Shown: positions 23,056 through 34,623, numbered from the stretch's first letter. The stretch: 64,000 nucleotides of DNA from Microthyrium microscopicum (GCA_010405405.1 MU004238.1:1998374-2062373); one strand, 5' to 3'. The notes: a model not told the origin generated them from the letters alone. Made by a program: numbers and translations.

Positions 23056-23570
23056 AATGAGATCTGCGAACCGGATAGGACTTGAGACGATCTGATATTG
23101 ATAAGTGGCTGATGGGAATCAGTGATTGAGGCAATCCAAAGTCGGTAAAGTTGACGGGAGAGAAAGACGATCTTCAGATAATCGGATCAGTAGCAAATAA
23201 GCCCGCTCCTGTTGTTTTGAGCAAGGCTTGTGATGAATTGATGCGCATCATTCAAAAAAGTTGAAGACATAAATTATGTTAGGCAGTTTTAGCCTTAGCG
23301 CCTTGTAGCCTTCGCCTTACTGCCTGACGAATCTGAATTCATCAATAATCCATCGCGACAAAGGACAGACGGCAGCAAACCAACATTAACCACCCATCTT
23401 TTCTATTTGCCATAATCTCGGCCCCATGATGAAAACCTGTCCGGATTCAAATACATTGATTCTGACTGCTACAAGATAGCTATTTTGCTTGGAAGCGGCG
23501 ACAACAAATGCTCCCATCATAACCACATGCGCCGTTCTCGCCCACCCAAATACCAGACACAGACGAGCAT
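23056..23570. promoter_or_regulatory. Divergent promoter region COA6 / SYS1
   Basis: About 515 bp between two divergent start codons. No gene recognised; specific sites not assigned. Confidence 0.4.
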
Positions 23571-24206
23571 ATGGCTCGAAAACGACGCCCTCCGCGGCCA
23601 GGCGCGCTCGCAGACCAAGCGCCCTGGAGAATCCTCAAGACAATCGTTCTCCTTCAGTCCGCTTACTACGCCTCAGCGATCATTCTCATCGTTTTCTCGG
23701 TCCTTGTAGCTGGAAAGGAACTCAAGCCCGGTCTTCTCCTAGACTGGACTACAATCCGGGCAGACTCGACGGTGGGTTGGATGATGGCTATGATCTGGGT
23801 ATTGAATGGTTTAATAAGGTGCGATGAGTCTACACAAGCGTCCAAGACGTGTCCAATGCTAACAGGCAGCAGCGTTATTTTTATCCTAATTTTCGTTGCG
23901 CGATCTAAACTCGTCCCTGACTACGCACTTACCGTACACCTCCTACATCTATTATTCTCGTCGGTTTATACGCACTCAATACCAAAAACCTTGTTCTGGT
24001 GGGGCGTTCAAGTGTTCTCTGTCACCTTTATGACGATATTGGGCGTTTGGAGCTGTCAGTGGAGAGAGCTGAAGCCCATCAATTTTGGCTTTAGCAACAG
24101 TGGTACTTCGAGCTCCCAAACTACAACTGCAGATGATCAAGGAGTTGGATTCCCGCGTGGTCAAGGAGGAACGTACGAGCTATTGGATCGTGGTACTCCT
24201 GTGTAG
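23571..24206 (+). CDS. SYS1: Sys1, Golgi membrane protein
   Basis: Multi-pass trans-Golgi protein that recruits the Arl3/ARFRP1 GTPase. Exons 23571-23818 and 23870-24206; 194 residues. Four hydrophobic helices are visible (ILKTIVLLQSAYYASAIILI onward, WMMAMIWVLNGLI, VHLLHLLFSSVY, WGVQVFSVTFMTILGVW), with the family order QxxYY...LTVHLLHLL...WW..Q. The 51-nt intron is a multiple of three and has no stop, so an unspliced reading simply inserts 17 polar residues into a membrane helix. Splicing at the second of two nearby AGs joins NGLI to SSVIF and restores the family helix. A GCTAAC branch site lies close before it. C-terminal tail is polar and disordered. Confidence 0.93.
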   Translation: MARKRRPPRPGALADQAPWRILKTIVLLQSAYYASAIILIVFSVLVAGKELKPGLLLDWTTIRADSTVGWMMAMIWVLNGLIRCDESTQASKTCPMLTGSSVIFILIFVARSKLVPDYALTVHLLHLLFSSVYTHSIPKTLFWWGVQVFSVTFMTILGVWSCQWRELKPINFGFSNSGTSSSQTTTADDQGVGFPRGQGGTYELLDRGTPV

Positions 24207-24870
24207 AATATGAGCGGACCGTTTGCATTGTATGGCGTTGGGAACTCTATAGCGTTATGGCATCCATGTATTGTATGAGACCTGGAGATTATTCCTATTG
24301 CTATTACGATCACATATCTCCATGACTTGGAAAACTTTTATGTTGTGACTCTGAATAATGCCTACAAATTTCAAGGTCTAGGGCAAAGTGACACTTTGGC
24401 TCTACATCTCAGACTTGCACCTCAAAGGTTGACTTCAACCTCTGTACCCGAACATATATAAGAGAAGCAGGAAAGCGCGTTCGCTGAAAAACCCAGCACC
24501 TCGTCAGATATATCTCCAAGACTCGAGGCGAAATATCTGCTGACATCGAGCCAGCTCTTGACTGCAAAACCTGGAAAATTATTGCTGCTGGTCTCTGGCG
24601 CGACAACTTGTGAATTACATCAAGGGATAAAAGAGCTCAGCTTGACCTCAGTAAATTCTTGATTATAGGATATGTAGTGAGATTCACTTCTGGAGATTTG
24701 AGGTCAGATGGCAAGAGTGATCGAATGCGCCTGCCTGCAACATTGAATTTTGGGACCTGCTATTGTCCACCACCAAGCAAATCGTCACACATTTCCCCCT
24801 ACTAGGCTTTCGTCGTCGTCTTCGTCCTCCTCCTACGAATCTCAATTTCGACAAGCCCTCATAAGTCATT
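24207..24870. other. Intergenic, promoter of the TFIIIC gene
   Basis: No gene recognised. Includes the SYS1 3' flank, then a region leading to a CGTC/CCTCC-rich leader before 24871. Confidence 0.4.
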
Positions 24871-27800
24871 ATGTCGAACCTACCCGAGTTTTATCCTGTT
24901 GCAGGCCCCTCAAACGGATTCCAGAATGGCAGTAGTTCTGGATACGCTCAACAAAATCAATACTACTACCAGTCCGACGGCGATGATGATGTCGAAGCTT
25001 TTGACACCTATGGCGAAGACACCTTTGGCGAGGACACCTTTGGTGAAGATACTGCCGCTGAATACACCTTTGCGGAAGACACTTTTGATGATGACGAAGA
25101 TTCTGAACCGGATTTGAGTCTGACAGAGTTCCCTTCTGACCCGGAGGATGATGCTGGCCAAGGAGCGAAGCAACGTCAAGTTGCTAGAAAGAAGGGGAAA
25201 ACAGCAATACCAAAGCCGGGCAAAGTGGCAGAAGGAGCAACATATCAGCCAGGCAAACGCAAGCGCGTGAAAAGAATGGCCATGGATGGGAATACTCGAG
25301 CCGCAAAGCGCAACAAGACCGCAAAAACACCCGCTGAACTGGCCGAACTGAAAAAATTGAATGGTTTGGTCACTGGAGCTTGGCTTCAGGACAATTTTGA
25401 GGCGACTGTCAAATATGCCCTCGAAGCTGTTAAGTTCGATCCTTCCATCTTTCAGCTCCATGCGACCCTCGCAGAGGCTTTGATCAAACTTGATCGACCA
25501 GATGATGCGGCTGGAGCATTACTCGCAGGTCTTCATACGACTAGCGAAGTAGAAAACTGGTGGTACACTGTTGATCGCCTTAAAGCTATCTGCCCCAATA
25601 CCAAGGCAACCCGAAAACAGCTCGTCTTCTGCTACTCGCATATCTTGGGTCTTGTGCATGATGACAAGCTGGCTCGCCTGGAGCGAATGCGGGTATATCG
25701 TGACCACGGATCGTGGCGAAGAGTTAAGGCTGACTGTCTAGCCCTGTTGAGCTTGGATCCAAATAACCTGGAATGTATACAGACACTGATACAGGTTGCC
25801 CCTGTCCTGGATAGAAGACTTGAGGAGCCAGAAACCACACTGGACGCCATCGAGGCTTTCAAGTTGTACATCGCCAACCATATGCATATGGATGTACCGG
25901 GAAACTCTTACATTGACTGGAATCTTATCCTGATGTTTGCTGATCTTTTTGTCAGCGCTGGCCAGATTGAAGAAGCCATCCGGCAACTCAAGCGCGTCAG
26001 TCGGTGGGTTATCGGCCGAGGCGATGAAACATATTGGGATAACATTGAAGATGATAGAGAGTGGGACATGGAAGATGAGCCTCGTCGAATTGAATTGGAC
26101 GAATTTGAGATGCCAACCTACTCGGATTTGATGTACGGGCCTTCTCTCCCGATCGAGCTTCGTGTCCGTCTAGGCACTCTGCGGGTCCTCCTTGGGCCAG
26201 AACATCTTAACGAGGCAATGGTTGGTCTCACTAACGGTCGAAATGAGGCAATGCTAATTCTTTTCAGAATCATCTCAATATCCTCTACCCAGAGGAAACA
26301 AATGAGCCGGATGCGCTCCACAATTATGCCGATCTATTTATGGACGCTGCCTCAACACTGAAAGAAGCTGGACTATACCAAGAGGCACTAAGATTCTATG
26401 AGCCACTCCGAGTCATATCGGAAAGTCTCAAAGCCAGTTATTTGTTTGATCTGGCCACCTGTTATGAAGCACTGCACCGAGAGGATGACGTTCGAAAGAC
26501 CATCCTCGAGATGAGACAGAGCAAGAATACTGTAAAAGGTCGAATCGCACTAGCAAAACTGTACAAGGCCCAAAACCGTCTTCAAGAAATGTGGCAACTC
26601 ATTCTGGAGCTTCGACGTGGTGGACATATTGAGCAGGTCAGAGAAGCTGGTATAACTACAACCAGACCAGAAGGTCTTCCCCTGCCTGATAAGCCACCGC
26701 CTATACGTCAACCGAATCGTGCTCCTCCGCGTCCCAAACCCTGGAAACGTAGAACCCTCAAGGAAGCGAAAGAAGTCGATAAAGCAGAGTTGATCAAAGA
26801 CCGCGTGGTGAAAACCCTACACGAAGATCTGCAGCAGTTGGAAGAGTCCCTCAAAGATGACCCTAGCATTATTGGCGAATGGCTTTCACTGGCAAGTCAA
26901 ATGTTTGCTGAGTTTAGCGGTCAACGGGCGATTTCTCACCGCAGCAGAATCAACAATGTTCGAAATCAAGTGAATGAGAACGGGGAAGATGGAGTCACGA
27001 AACGGTTTTCGTGGGGTCAGAACAGAATTCCAACATATCGGTCTCTAGACTTTGACGCATGGATGACGTTTCTCTTGCGTTATGCCCTTCGCTTTGCTGA
27101 CATTGGTGACGAAAGTGGGTGCAAACGCGTGCTCAAAGTTGCTGCTGCAGCGAACAATATCTGGGACAATGAAGAGAAACAGCATGACTTTCGAGTGATA
27201 ACTTTGCGTAAGCTTTGCACTTTCCAAACAAAATGCCGCTGCTAATCCTGATACAGATTGCGCAATAAAGTTCAATGACGAAAATACAGTGTGTCGGACT
27301 ATGAGATGGTTTCTCCGACACCATCCATTCTCCATCGAAGTTTTCAACCTAATGTCCTTCTCCAACCGAGCTCTCCACCTAACTCCTGAGATGTTCATGT
27401 GCGGCCCGGAGCAGAAATGGATGCTTCGACAAGTCAAGCAAATGGACTATGCCCTCCTCCTACAGGAAGGTGATGAAGCAGCCCGCCTAAAACTGTTCCC
27501 AGTACCGCCAATCAGCACTATACCATTCCATGGAGATCGCCACGACCCAACATTGCTGAATCACTATGCACACATCATGCTCGCTGGTAGTGGTCCCCAG
27601 CCAGCAATCAATTACTATCTTCGGGCATACACTATGCGCCCAAACGACCCCCAGCTTCTGCTGAGTTTGGCGATGGCATATCTAAGCAACGCGATTAAGA
27701 GAGTGTCGACTAATAGGCATTATCAAGTTCAGCAAGGTATGGCCTTCTTGCTGAGATACTATCAGCTTAGAAAAGATACTGGTAGTGCTCTTATGCAACA

Positions 27801-28047
27801 GGAGGCAGAGTTCAACATGGGCATGGCATATCATATTCTAAACCTTTCTCATCTGGCCGTCGGGTACTTTGAAAAGGTGATGGCTATGAGTACACAGGTA
27901 AAAAAAGAAGGAAAGGCGAAAGGATTGTCTGAGTCGCAGATAGAGGATTTTGCACCAGAGGCGGCCATGGCTTTGCAGTCCATTATGGTGCTCAACGGCG
28001 ATCAAGAAGCAGCGGATGAAATTACAGCGGAGCACTTGATACTATAA
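24871..28047 (+). CDS. TFC4: TFIIIC subunit tau131 / Sfc4, TPR protein
   Basis: Subunit of RNA polymerase III factor TFIIIC that bridges to TFIIIB during assembly on tRNA and 5S genes. Three exons: 24871-26220, 26268-27207, 27257-28047; 1026 residues, close to the yeast protein (1025). An acidic N-terminus with tandem YGEDT/FGEDT units (47-76) and a basic nuclear-targeting stretch (KRKRVKRMAMDG) precede many TPR-like helices: FEATVKYALEAVKFDPSIFQLHATLAEALI and later repeats, including LNHYAHIMLAGSGPQPAINY in exon 3. Intron 1 (47 nt) uses the unusual donor GTTGGT; intron 2 (49 nt) is standard. Without both splices the frame breaks at 26361 and 27245. The splice at 26220 is the only weak point. 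Confidence 0.92.
25009..25098 (+). repeat. 15-bp imperfect repeat encoding acidic [YF]GEDT units
   Basis: Six in-frame 5-residue units (YGEDT, FGEDT, FGEDT, AAEYT, FAEDT, FDDDE) in the acidic N-terminus of the TFIIIC subunit. Confidence 0.85.
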
Positions 28048-29062
28048 GTAGAAGAGGCCAACTAAATAATGATGCAAAGAGTTTGATGAGAAGAATGAAC
28101 TTATTCATCACCAAAGCAAAGCGACTCTCATGCCAAGTGACAATACAAGAAGTCAGGTCTTTATATTGGGTATCAAGCAATCACCTCTATCGATACTGGG
28201 AATCTACGGCCAGCGTGTCGTCAAGATAGCCTCAATTATGCAAGCCGCGGCTCTGGCCTACGATACACTAAACCATAGCAGGTAAAGTGATGCTGATGGT
28301 GCAGCGTTCTTGGTAGTGGCTTTTCCTGTTGCTCGCCGAAAACAGCAGCAATTCGCCTCAAATCATACCGTAAAGAATCATTGTCCTGGCGTGCTGGTAA
28401 GGTATGATCTGGCAGGTCTAGCCATGCAGACACGCAAGCAGAGTTGCGGTGGCCAACCCGCCTCATTAGCGCGAACCATTTTAGACTCTTCACTGTTCAG
28501 GGGATTATTGTTGCTTGTTGCGGGTTCAGTATTCCTTCAACATCTCTTGAAATGATTATATCACAGTTTGATATGGTCACTTCTTCTGTATCCAACTACA
28601 ACTTCAACACTAAGTAAGTATAGGACTGGCGACGAGCAAGCAGAGTGTTAGCAGGTATCAACGGTCTGATCGTGAAGCTGGCAGCAAGGCTTCCCCGACC
28701 AACCAGCGACAGCGCCGAGAGCGACCTGCATGCCACCAACTTGCCTCAAACCAGCACAGTCGTGTGCTGCGTTCGAACGTGGCAGCTTGCCAGTGCTTCC
28801 TGCTCGCTGGGACCTACTCTATCGCTGTATGGTTTGTTCGCAGGATCTGAATGGCTGGCACTATAGAAATGATTGCTGGTTAATTCTTACCGCCCAAGAC
28901 ATGGAATTGATGCCATGTCGGCGGATGCTTCCCGAGGAACTAGGGAATACGTTGATGCATTAGTACTTGTAGCTGGTCGTCTGCTATGTTGGCAGATTTT
29001 TGTTATATTTCTATCCCTACTGCGAATTTGCAACTGTCACCCTCCTACTAGCACATATCGCG
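28048..29062. other. Intergenic
   Basis: About 1 kb. Several open frames of 60-106 codons overlap each other without conserved features. No gene recognised. Confidence 0.4.
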
Positions 29063-31132
29063 ATGCCTGTGACACATGTTGGTCTGACGGTTTCAAATTT
29101 GCCGAGTTCTACCAAATTCTATCTGGCGGCTTTGCAGCCGTTGGGATATCGGTATATTGGACAATGGGGTCCGCAGATAGGATTTGGTGCTGAGGAGGCA
29201 GACTTTTTCTTGACTCAAGAAATGGCAGGGTAAGCTCGCATACTCATTCCAAATTTCAAACACCTGATCAAGTAGCTAATCATTGTTGTTCATAGTATGA
29301 AAGCAGGTGGCGGCCATGTCGCCTTTTCCGCCCCAGATAGAGCGTCTGTTCACGAATTCTTTGCCTCCGCCGTAGAAGCTGGCGCCCGCCCACATGGCAA
29401 ACCAGCTCAGAGATATGATGGTGATCAATGTTTCAACTCCGCAGTCCTCGACTATGATGGTAATAGTATAGAGGTTGTCTACCATGAGAGCGAAATGTGT
29501 GGCGGAGCTTCGAAACCGCAGAGTCGTGTTTTGAGCTGGAGAGATGATGTTGTTGATAGCATAGATGACGCAACAAGTATCATCTCTCAGAGTGCTGCGG
29601 GACGAAGTGTAGCCCCAAAAAGTACCGCTGGCCGAAGTACTGTCGCTCATAGTGTGGCTGGACGAAGTTCAGCAGCGAAAAGCGTCGCTTCTAGAAGTGC
29701 TGCTGCAAAGAGTGTCGTGAGTGTCAGAAGTATCCAGTCCGCCGCTTCATCTGCCGCCCAGCAAGCTCTCGTTCCAGCCACGGCTGCTCCATCAATTGTA
29801 TCAAGATCGGGCGTCGCATTTCCTATAATCACTCAGCCGCGAGCTCCACCGTTGCCAGCCCCGACAGAGCTCTCAGCCCAAACAGTCTTGTCGACACTCC
29901 ACAAAAGCATTACAGGTAATGGAGGAAGCATGGCATCTTCTCTTCTTGGAGACTCGAGGATTGAGATGTCAACCAAGACTCTTGCTGGTACGCTCCTTGG
30001 TGCAGCCGCTGGTGCCGCCGTCGCTTACGCCATGTGCAAGAGCGAAGAAGACAGCGCCCACTCAGAACGAATCGCTTCGATCGCCGCATCCCAAAAGTCC
30101 GCATCAATGATTGAGCCATGGTCATACCCTTCTCCTATCATACCCGGCACTCCATCTCACACTCCTGCGACTTCACAATACACTTCGGCCTCCAGAAAGA
30201 CAGGGATGCAAGCGCTAGAAGGCCCTATGATCCCTCTATCAGCATATACAGGACAAACAGCGTCCCACGGACGAGCATTCGAATACCTTGCAAGCTCTCC
30301 CAAGAGCCAATATCTTGGATCTTCACCGCAAAGTCAATACCTAGGTACTTCGCCTGGCAGCCGCGTCTCCGCCGCCCGCTCAGCACGCCGACCGTCCGTA
30401 ACAATAGAAGATTACGAAGAGCTTGACCTTGAGCCTAAACGTCCTTCTTCTCATCTCTCACGAGCGCACACCACCCCGGCAGTTTCCTCACGCTCCAGCT
30501 CTCGCGTCCCATCCAAAGCCTCCTCCAAGGCAGCTTCCATCGCCGCTTCTCAATCTACTGCCCGCCCAACACCATCCCGCGCTGCCTCTCATACACCATC
30601 CAAACAATCCTCTCAAACCGCCGCTGAAAGCCACCACTCACCCAGCACCACCAGCCGGCCACGCAGCGAGTCAAGCAAACATACCAGCACTTCCAAGAAG
30701 AGCACCCGCAGCGGCAGCAGTAGTAAAGCGTCAAAACCGAAGTCCGGCCACCATCTTGACGTCGTCCACGAGCGCAGCTGGTCGCCTCCTGCCGACTATA
30801 CTATTTTTGCGGCAGATGAGGACGATGAGAGCATAGTTCCCAGTGACAGTATCTCCAATGTTGGTTCGACAAAGCGGAGTAAGACGAGTAAGCGCAGCAA
30901 GAGCAGTAAGAGCTCTTCGTCGACCAAGGGCAGTAGTAAACATTCGGAGAAGGGTAGTAGGGCGACTAGTCGGAAGAGTGAGTCGGTGAAAGAGGCGCCC
31001 AGTGAGGCGCCCCGTGCAGAGACGGTGACACAGAAGAGGTCGAAGGAGCGGTCGCATGTTAGTCTGCCGTTGAGAGGGATGACGCCTATGGGCAGGGTTG
31101 ATGGGCGTACGATTGCTAGTTATGCTGGTTGA
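29063..31132 (+). CDS. VOC/glyoxalase-fold domain fused to a Ser/Lys-rich tail
   Basis: Two exons, 29063-29229 and 29296-31132 (intron 66 nt); 667 residues. Residues 1 to about 140 form one VOC (glyoxalase/bleomycin-resistance) domain: MPVTHVGLTVSNLPSSTKFY, LQPLGYRY, GGGHVAFSAPDRASVHEF, and YDGNSIEVVYHE. The metal-ligand positions His5 and Glu of EVVYHE are present. The rest is unlike other VOC proteins: four 10-residue tandem repeats (SxAGRSxAxK), a glycine-zipper-like hydrophobic stretch TLAGTLLGAAAGAAVAYAM that could insert in a membrane, then about 350 residues of Ser, Lys and Arg-rich sequence. Enzyme activity cannot be inferred. The start is the first ATG matching the canonical MPxxHVGL beginning of the domain; splice restores MAGMKAGGGH. 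Confidence 0.8.
29591..29710 (+). repeat. 30-bp tandem repeat, four in-frame units
   Basis: Four 10-residue units (SAAGRSVAPK, STAGRSTVAH, SVAGRSSAAK, SVASRSAAAK) follow the VOC domain without gaps. Repeated RS and SxxK patterns suggest phosphorylation sites. Confidence 0.85.
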
Positions 31133-31267
31133 GTTCTTGGTTTGGGTTTTGAGAGCATTTTTAGCATATGGTGAGCATTTCGAGTAATTTAGTCAGCTAT
31201 GGCGTGGTAGAATCGACGATGGTCGTATCTTTCAATTATGCAGTTAAATTCATGACTCATGTCTCAT

Positions 31268-32767
31268 CTAGTCTTTGAATTTGGCTCTGAGTGCATCGAT
31301 CTCTCGCTGAAATGCATCCATATCCGCGAGCACATCACGAGATGACGCTGGCGGTGCATTCGGGCCGGTGTGGTCGCTTGGTGTCATTTCTAGTCGTGAT
31401 TCTTCCTTGATAGACCCTTCCAGTTGAGATGTAGGTACTCTGCGTAGGCTGTCCAGACTGGGCCTTGGCATTTCAGCACTGGTTCTGCGGGAATGCGGTC
31501 CAGAGCCCGAAGTTGTCCTCTGGCTAAGCTCTATGCTGTTTCTACTTGACCTTCTTCGAGCGGGCGGAGGTGGAGGAGATGTGAGAGAAGCTTGGGAGGA
31601 AGACCGCATTCTTCCAGGAATGATCTGAATACTGCGAGCCTCTATGCTTCTCTCGCTGGTGCTGTCGTTGGGTGAGAATAGGGGGTTAGATGTTTGGGTA
31701 TTCCCACTACCAGATCGCCGCGAAGGTGGAGGTGGAGGAAGTGGTTTCTGAGACGGATCGCTGCCATCAGATATGCTAGGAGGGTGGGAACTTTGTTGTT
31801 CCTCGTGCTGGGAGGAAGCTGTATTTGCCCGCGAACGTTTTGTCACGGTTGAACGCCTTGCGAGCGGAGGCGGAGGCGCCATCTTTTTGACATCACCCAT
31901 TTCTGACGGGGGTGTGCTGGTCGATAAGGGCTCGTCCGGCAGACTTTGCTGCTCAATCACCTTGGAGGTTGGGCCAACCAATTCCTCTTTCGTACCTGAA
32001 GGAATTCTGACTGGAGGTTCAAGCATATCAGTACTACGCGGATTGCTCGTCAACGATGGATCACTTGGAGCAAAGTCATCAAAAGCCACAACTTGAGGTC
32101 CTTTGACTGGGAGTGTTTTGCCATGGCGAGACTTTGGTGGTGGGGGAGGAGGCACTTTGTGCTTTTCATGGATATCACTATCAGATCGGTCTCGGCTACG
32201 GATTTCTGGGGTTGAGCGACTGTCTTGGGCGATATGTTCCCGATATGGCTCATTGAAGGTTCCTTCTTTCAGAGGCTCAAATGCCTTGAATGGAGTCGAA
32301 ACGTTGGGTCCTTTAATTGGATTTTGTTGTGTTGTAGCATTATCTTCTGGGCTTTTGGGCGCTCCTTTCATCAGCAAGGAGGTAAAGGAGCCAACATCCA
32401 TCGAAGCTCGGGAGCGAGCAGGAAAAGACGTAGACTCATTGTCTTTTTTGGTTCCAGCCTCTGGGAAACTGTCGACAGAAGGTTTTTCAACTTGGCTCGA
32501 TTGATCGAAATGAGACGACCGAAACGGGTTTCCTGCAGTTGCCAACATCGTGAAGTCCGGATCCGCACGATTTAGGGTCTCAATACCAAAGTTGGGCGCG
32601 TCGGTTACTGGAGCCTGAGGCGCGATTCGAACTTTCTTGATATTTGCTTTTTCAATAGAAGTCGCATTCTCTCGCGTCAGTCCAGTATCATCACGCGTAG
32701 AGGCTTCCGCGGTATTAGGCACCTCCCCTGGAGAGGTCGAGGGATTGGTTTTGAAGGGGTTACTCAT
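31268..32767 (-). CDS. Proline-rich protein with NPF motifs and polyproline tracts
   Basis: Intronless, 499 residues, largely disordered. It begins MSNPFKTNPSTSPGE and has a second NPF in GNPFRSSHF, the tripeptide bound by EH domains of endocytic proteins. Four polyproline tracts follow (PPPPPPKSRHGK, PPPPLARRS, PPPPPPSRRSG, PPPPPARRRSS), each next to basic residues, as in SH3 and profilin ligands. A conserved-looking C-terminal helix (DVLADMDAFQREIDALRAKF) closes the protein. From these motifs I infer an adaptor at cortical actin or endocytic sites, comparable in style to yeast Aim21, but homology is not shown. Convergent with the VOC-fusion gene, 135 bp apart. Confidence 0.75.
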   Translation of the reverse strand: MSNPFKTNPSTSPGEVPNTAEASTRDDTGLTRENATSIEKANIKKVRIAPQAPVTDAPNFGIETLNRADPDFTMLATAGNPFRSSHFDQSSQVEKPSVDSFPEAGTKKDNESTSFPARSRASMDVGSFTSLLMKGAPKSPEDNATTQQNPIKGPNVSTPFKAFEPLKEGTFNEPYREHIAQDSRSTPEIRSRDRSDSDIHEKHKVPPPPPPKSRHGKTLPVKGPQVVAFDDFAPSDPSLTSNPRSTDMLEPPVRIPSGTKEELVGPTSKVIEQQSLPDEPLSTSTPPSEMGDVKKMAPPPPLARRSTVTKRSRANTASSQHEEQQSSHPPSISDGSDPSQKPLPPPPPSRRSGSGNTQTSNPLFSPNDSTSERSIEARSIQIIPGRMRSSSQASLTSPPPPPARRRSSRNSIELSQRTTSGSGPHSRRTSAEMPRPSLDSLRRVPTSQLEGSIKEESRLEMTPSDHTGPNAPPASSRDVLADMDAFQREIDALRAKFKD

Positions 32768-33987
32768 GGCGGCGTCGTGTTTAAAGTGGCCTCAGAACAA
32801 CATTTGGCATGGAGTTGAAACAAGAGACTTGCTTGACTGGACAAGCTCATTGAAGCATCCTCTTGGATTGCTGGGGCTAATCTATCATACTTCGAGATTT
32901 CATGAGAGCAAGAAAGGGTTGCGGCAAAGCACGGAAATGATCTGCAAGGGCCTACATACAGGGACATATTAACCGGGCTCCTTTGCTTCCTGCTCTGCTC
33001 CCATTGATTGCTTCCTTTCCTTCCAAAACCGACCCGTCTGGATCATTTATTTTCTGTGATACACCAGACAGACTCAACTTGTCCCATTGCCCTGCTCGGG
33101 TGCACAAATCGCGATTTCTGGTCGTAATCAATGGAGATGGGAGTTGAAGAGAGTGCCACAAAGAAGAGGTCCGCTAATATGTCCCCTCACTACGCTTTTC
33201 TTTCCGCCTGCTTATCAGCTTCACCTTTTTCTGGATCGGAGGTAGGGATCATTGACCTGATTGTATTATGCGGTATTCCTATCGTGGTCGAGACTGTTCC
33301 TAATTGTTCAAAAGAGAGAGTACGTCAGGGAGATATCGCCCTTTGTGGTTGGCGTAGTTACTCCTAGAAAGTAGAAACTGACTCAAAAACCATCAGAACG
33401 GAAATAAGGAGCAGGAAAATCAAGGAACAAAAGGACATCTTGCCGTAACTATGGCCAGATTCTTTCGATTGATTTTCTGCAGGCATTCTGCAATTGTAAG
33501 ATGATAGTGAATGAAGCACAGTCATCATTGTGTTGTCAATCACCACCCGACAATATGCTGAACGGTGATACTTATCTTGAACAAAGAAAAGGATCTGTTG
33601 AATGAGTTTTCATATATCATTGCTACATAGAAAAAGCGGTGATTTCCCGACAGCAGTGAGTGATTCATAGTCATCGGAATCACTCTATTCCGTTGAAGCA
33701 GTCGCCCATGGCACATCGGCTGAGGTCAATCGGAGCATCTTGTGTTTACGATAAGACAATCATACCACAGTTGTTATGATAAAAATGATGAAAATGTTTC
33801 CGATTCGTCCCCATATACGAAATGCGATGGGAGTTATTCATAGCCGGCAGTGATCAAGTACCTAGGTTAGGTATATAAACAGCTTAGAACTCTCAGTTGG
33901 TAAAATTGTTACTGTATCATTCCTAGTGATTTCGAGCCCTTTATTCTCACAACTACAATATAATTCTAAAGCTACAAGCTAACAACA
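32768..33987. other. Intergenic, start of the Cys-rich gene array
   Basis: About 1.2 kb. No gene recognised; a 60-codon minus-strand frame at 33364-33546 contains a hydrophobic stretch but no other support. The 3' end carries the TATA box of the first array gene. Confidence 0.4.
33872..33879 (+). promoter_or_regulatory. TATA box, Cys-rich gene 1
   Basis: TATATAAA, about 110 bases before the ATG at 33988, followed by an A/T-rich leader. Confidence 0.5.
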
Positions 33988-34623
33988 ATGGCACAGAGGT
34001 GCATTAAATGGGTGTACACTTGGGAGGACTGTGGTTGCGTGAAATACAAGTTCCATGATGGCCATAATGACGAAATCTGCGATCCCAATCAGATGGTGGA
34101 AGAGCCTCGACAGCATACAGGCATGTGTAGGGACTGCGGTAGAGGTCTTCACTGCAAAAGTCATGACTGCAAGAACGATGAAGACAATGACAGCCAGAAT
34201 GACGGTAGAAGTAACCGTAATAAAGGCAACTACAGCAAAGCTAGCCGCAGCAAACGATATAACCACAACACTCACGGCAAGGGTAATCACTACAGGGGCA
34301 ATCATGAGAAACGCAGACGCGAAAAGCACGTGAGCTTCCCAACGATGCCGCGTCTGCCTGGATATGGGCACGAATATCCATCTGGTTTACCCTCAGGATA
34401 TGCGAACTATACGATACCTGAAAGGTTCTTTCAACACCAACCAGTATACAAAGCCTGCCCAAGTCCAGAAAGCGCGAACATTGTGGGACCTGGAGATTGT
34501 TATCAGCAGCCTGCAGTTCCTAGAACCTGGTCACCATTGCGTTATGCAGTGCCTCAGAATAATGCGATACCTGCAGATTGCTTCCAGCAGCCCGCGGTCT
34601 CTAAACCTTGGGGACATCATTGA
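33988..34623 (+). CDS. Small Cys-rich array protein 1
   Basis: Intronless, 211 residues, not recognised. The N-terminus carries the array framework in a shifted register: C5-x9-C15-G-C17-x13-C31-x15-C47-x2-C50, with extra Cys at 56 and 61. The centre is Asn/Lys/Arg/His-rich and low in complexity (DNDSQNDGRSNRNK), and the C-terminal half has two similar segments (DCYQQPAVPRTW and DCFQQPAVSKPW). No signal peptide or membrane segment. It is the longest and most diverged member of the array and the only one not starting Met-Cys. Function unknown; the Cys/His spacing suggests metal binding. Confidence 0.65.
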   Translation: MAQRCIKWVYTWEDCGCVKYKFHDGHNDEICDPNQMVEEPRQHTGMCRDCGRGLHCKSHDCKNDEDNDSQNDGRSNRNKGNYSKASRSKRYNHNTHGKGNHYRGNHEKRRREKHVSFPTMPRLPGYGHEYPSGLPSGYANYTIPERFFQHQPVYKACPSPESANIVGPGDCYQQPAVPRTWSPLRYAVPQNNAIPADCFQQPAVSKPWGHH

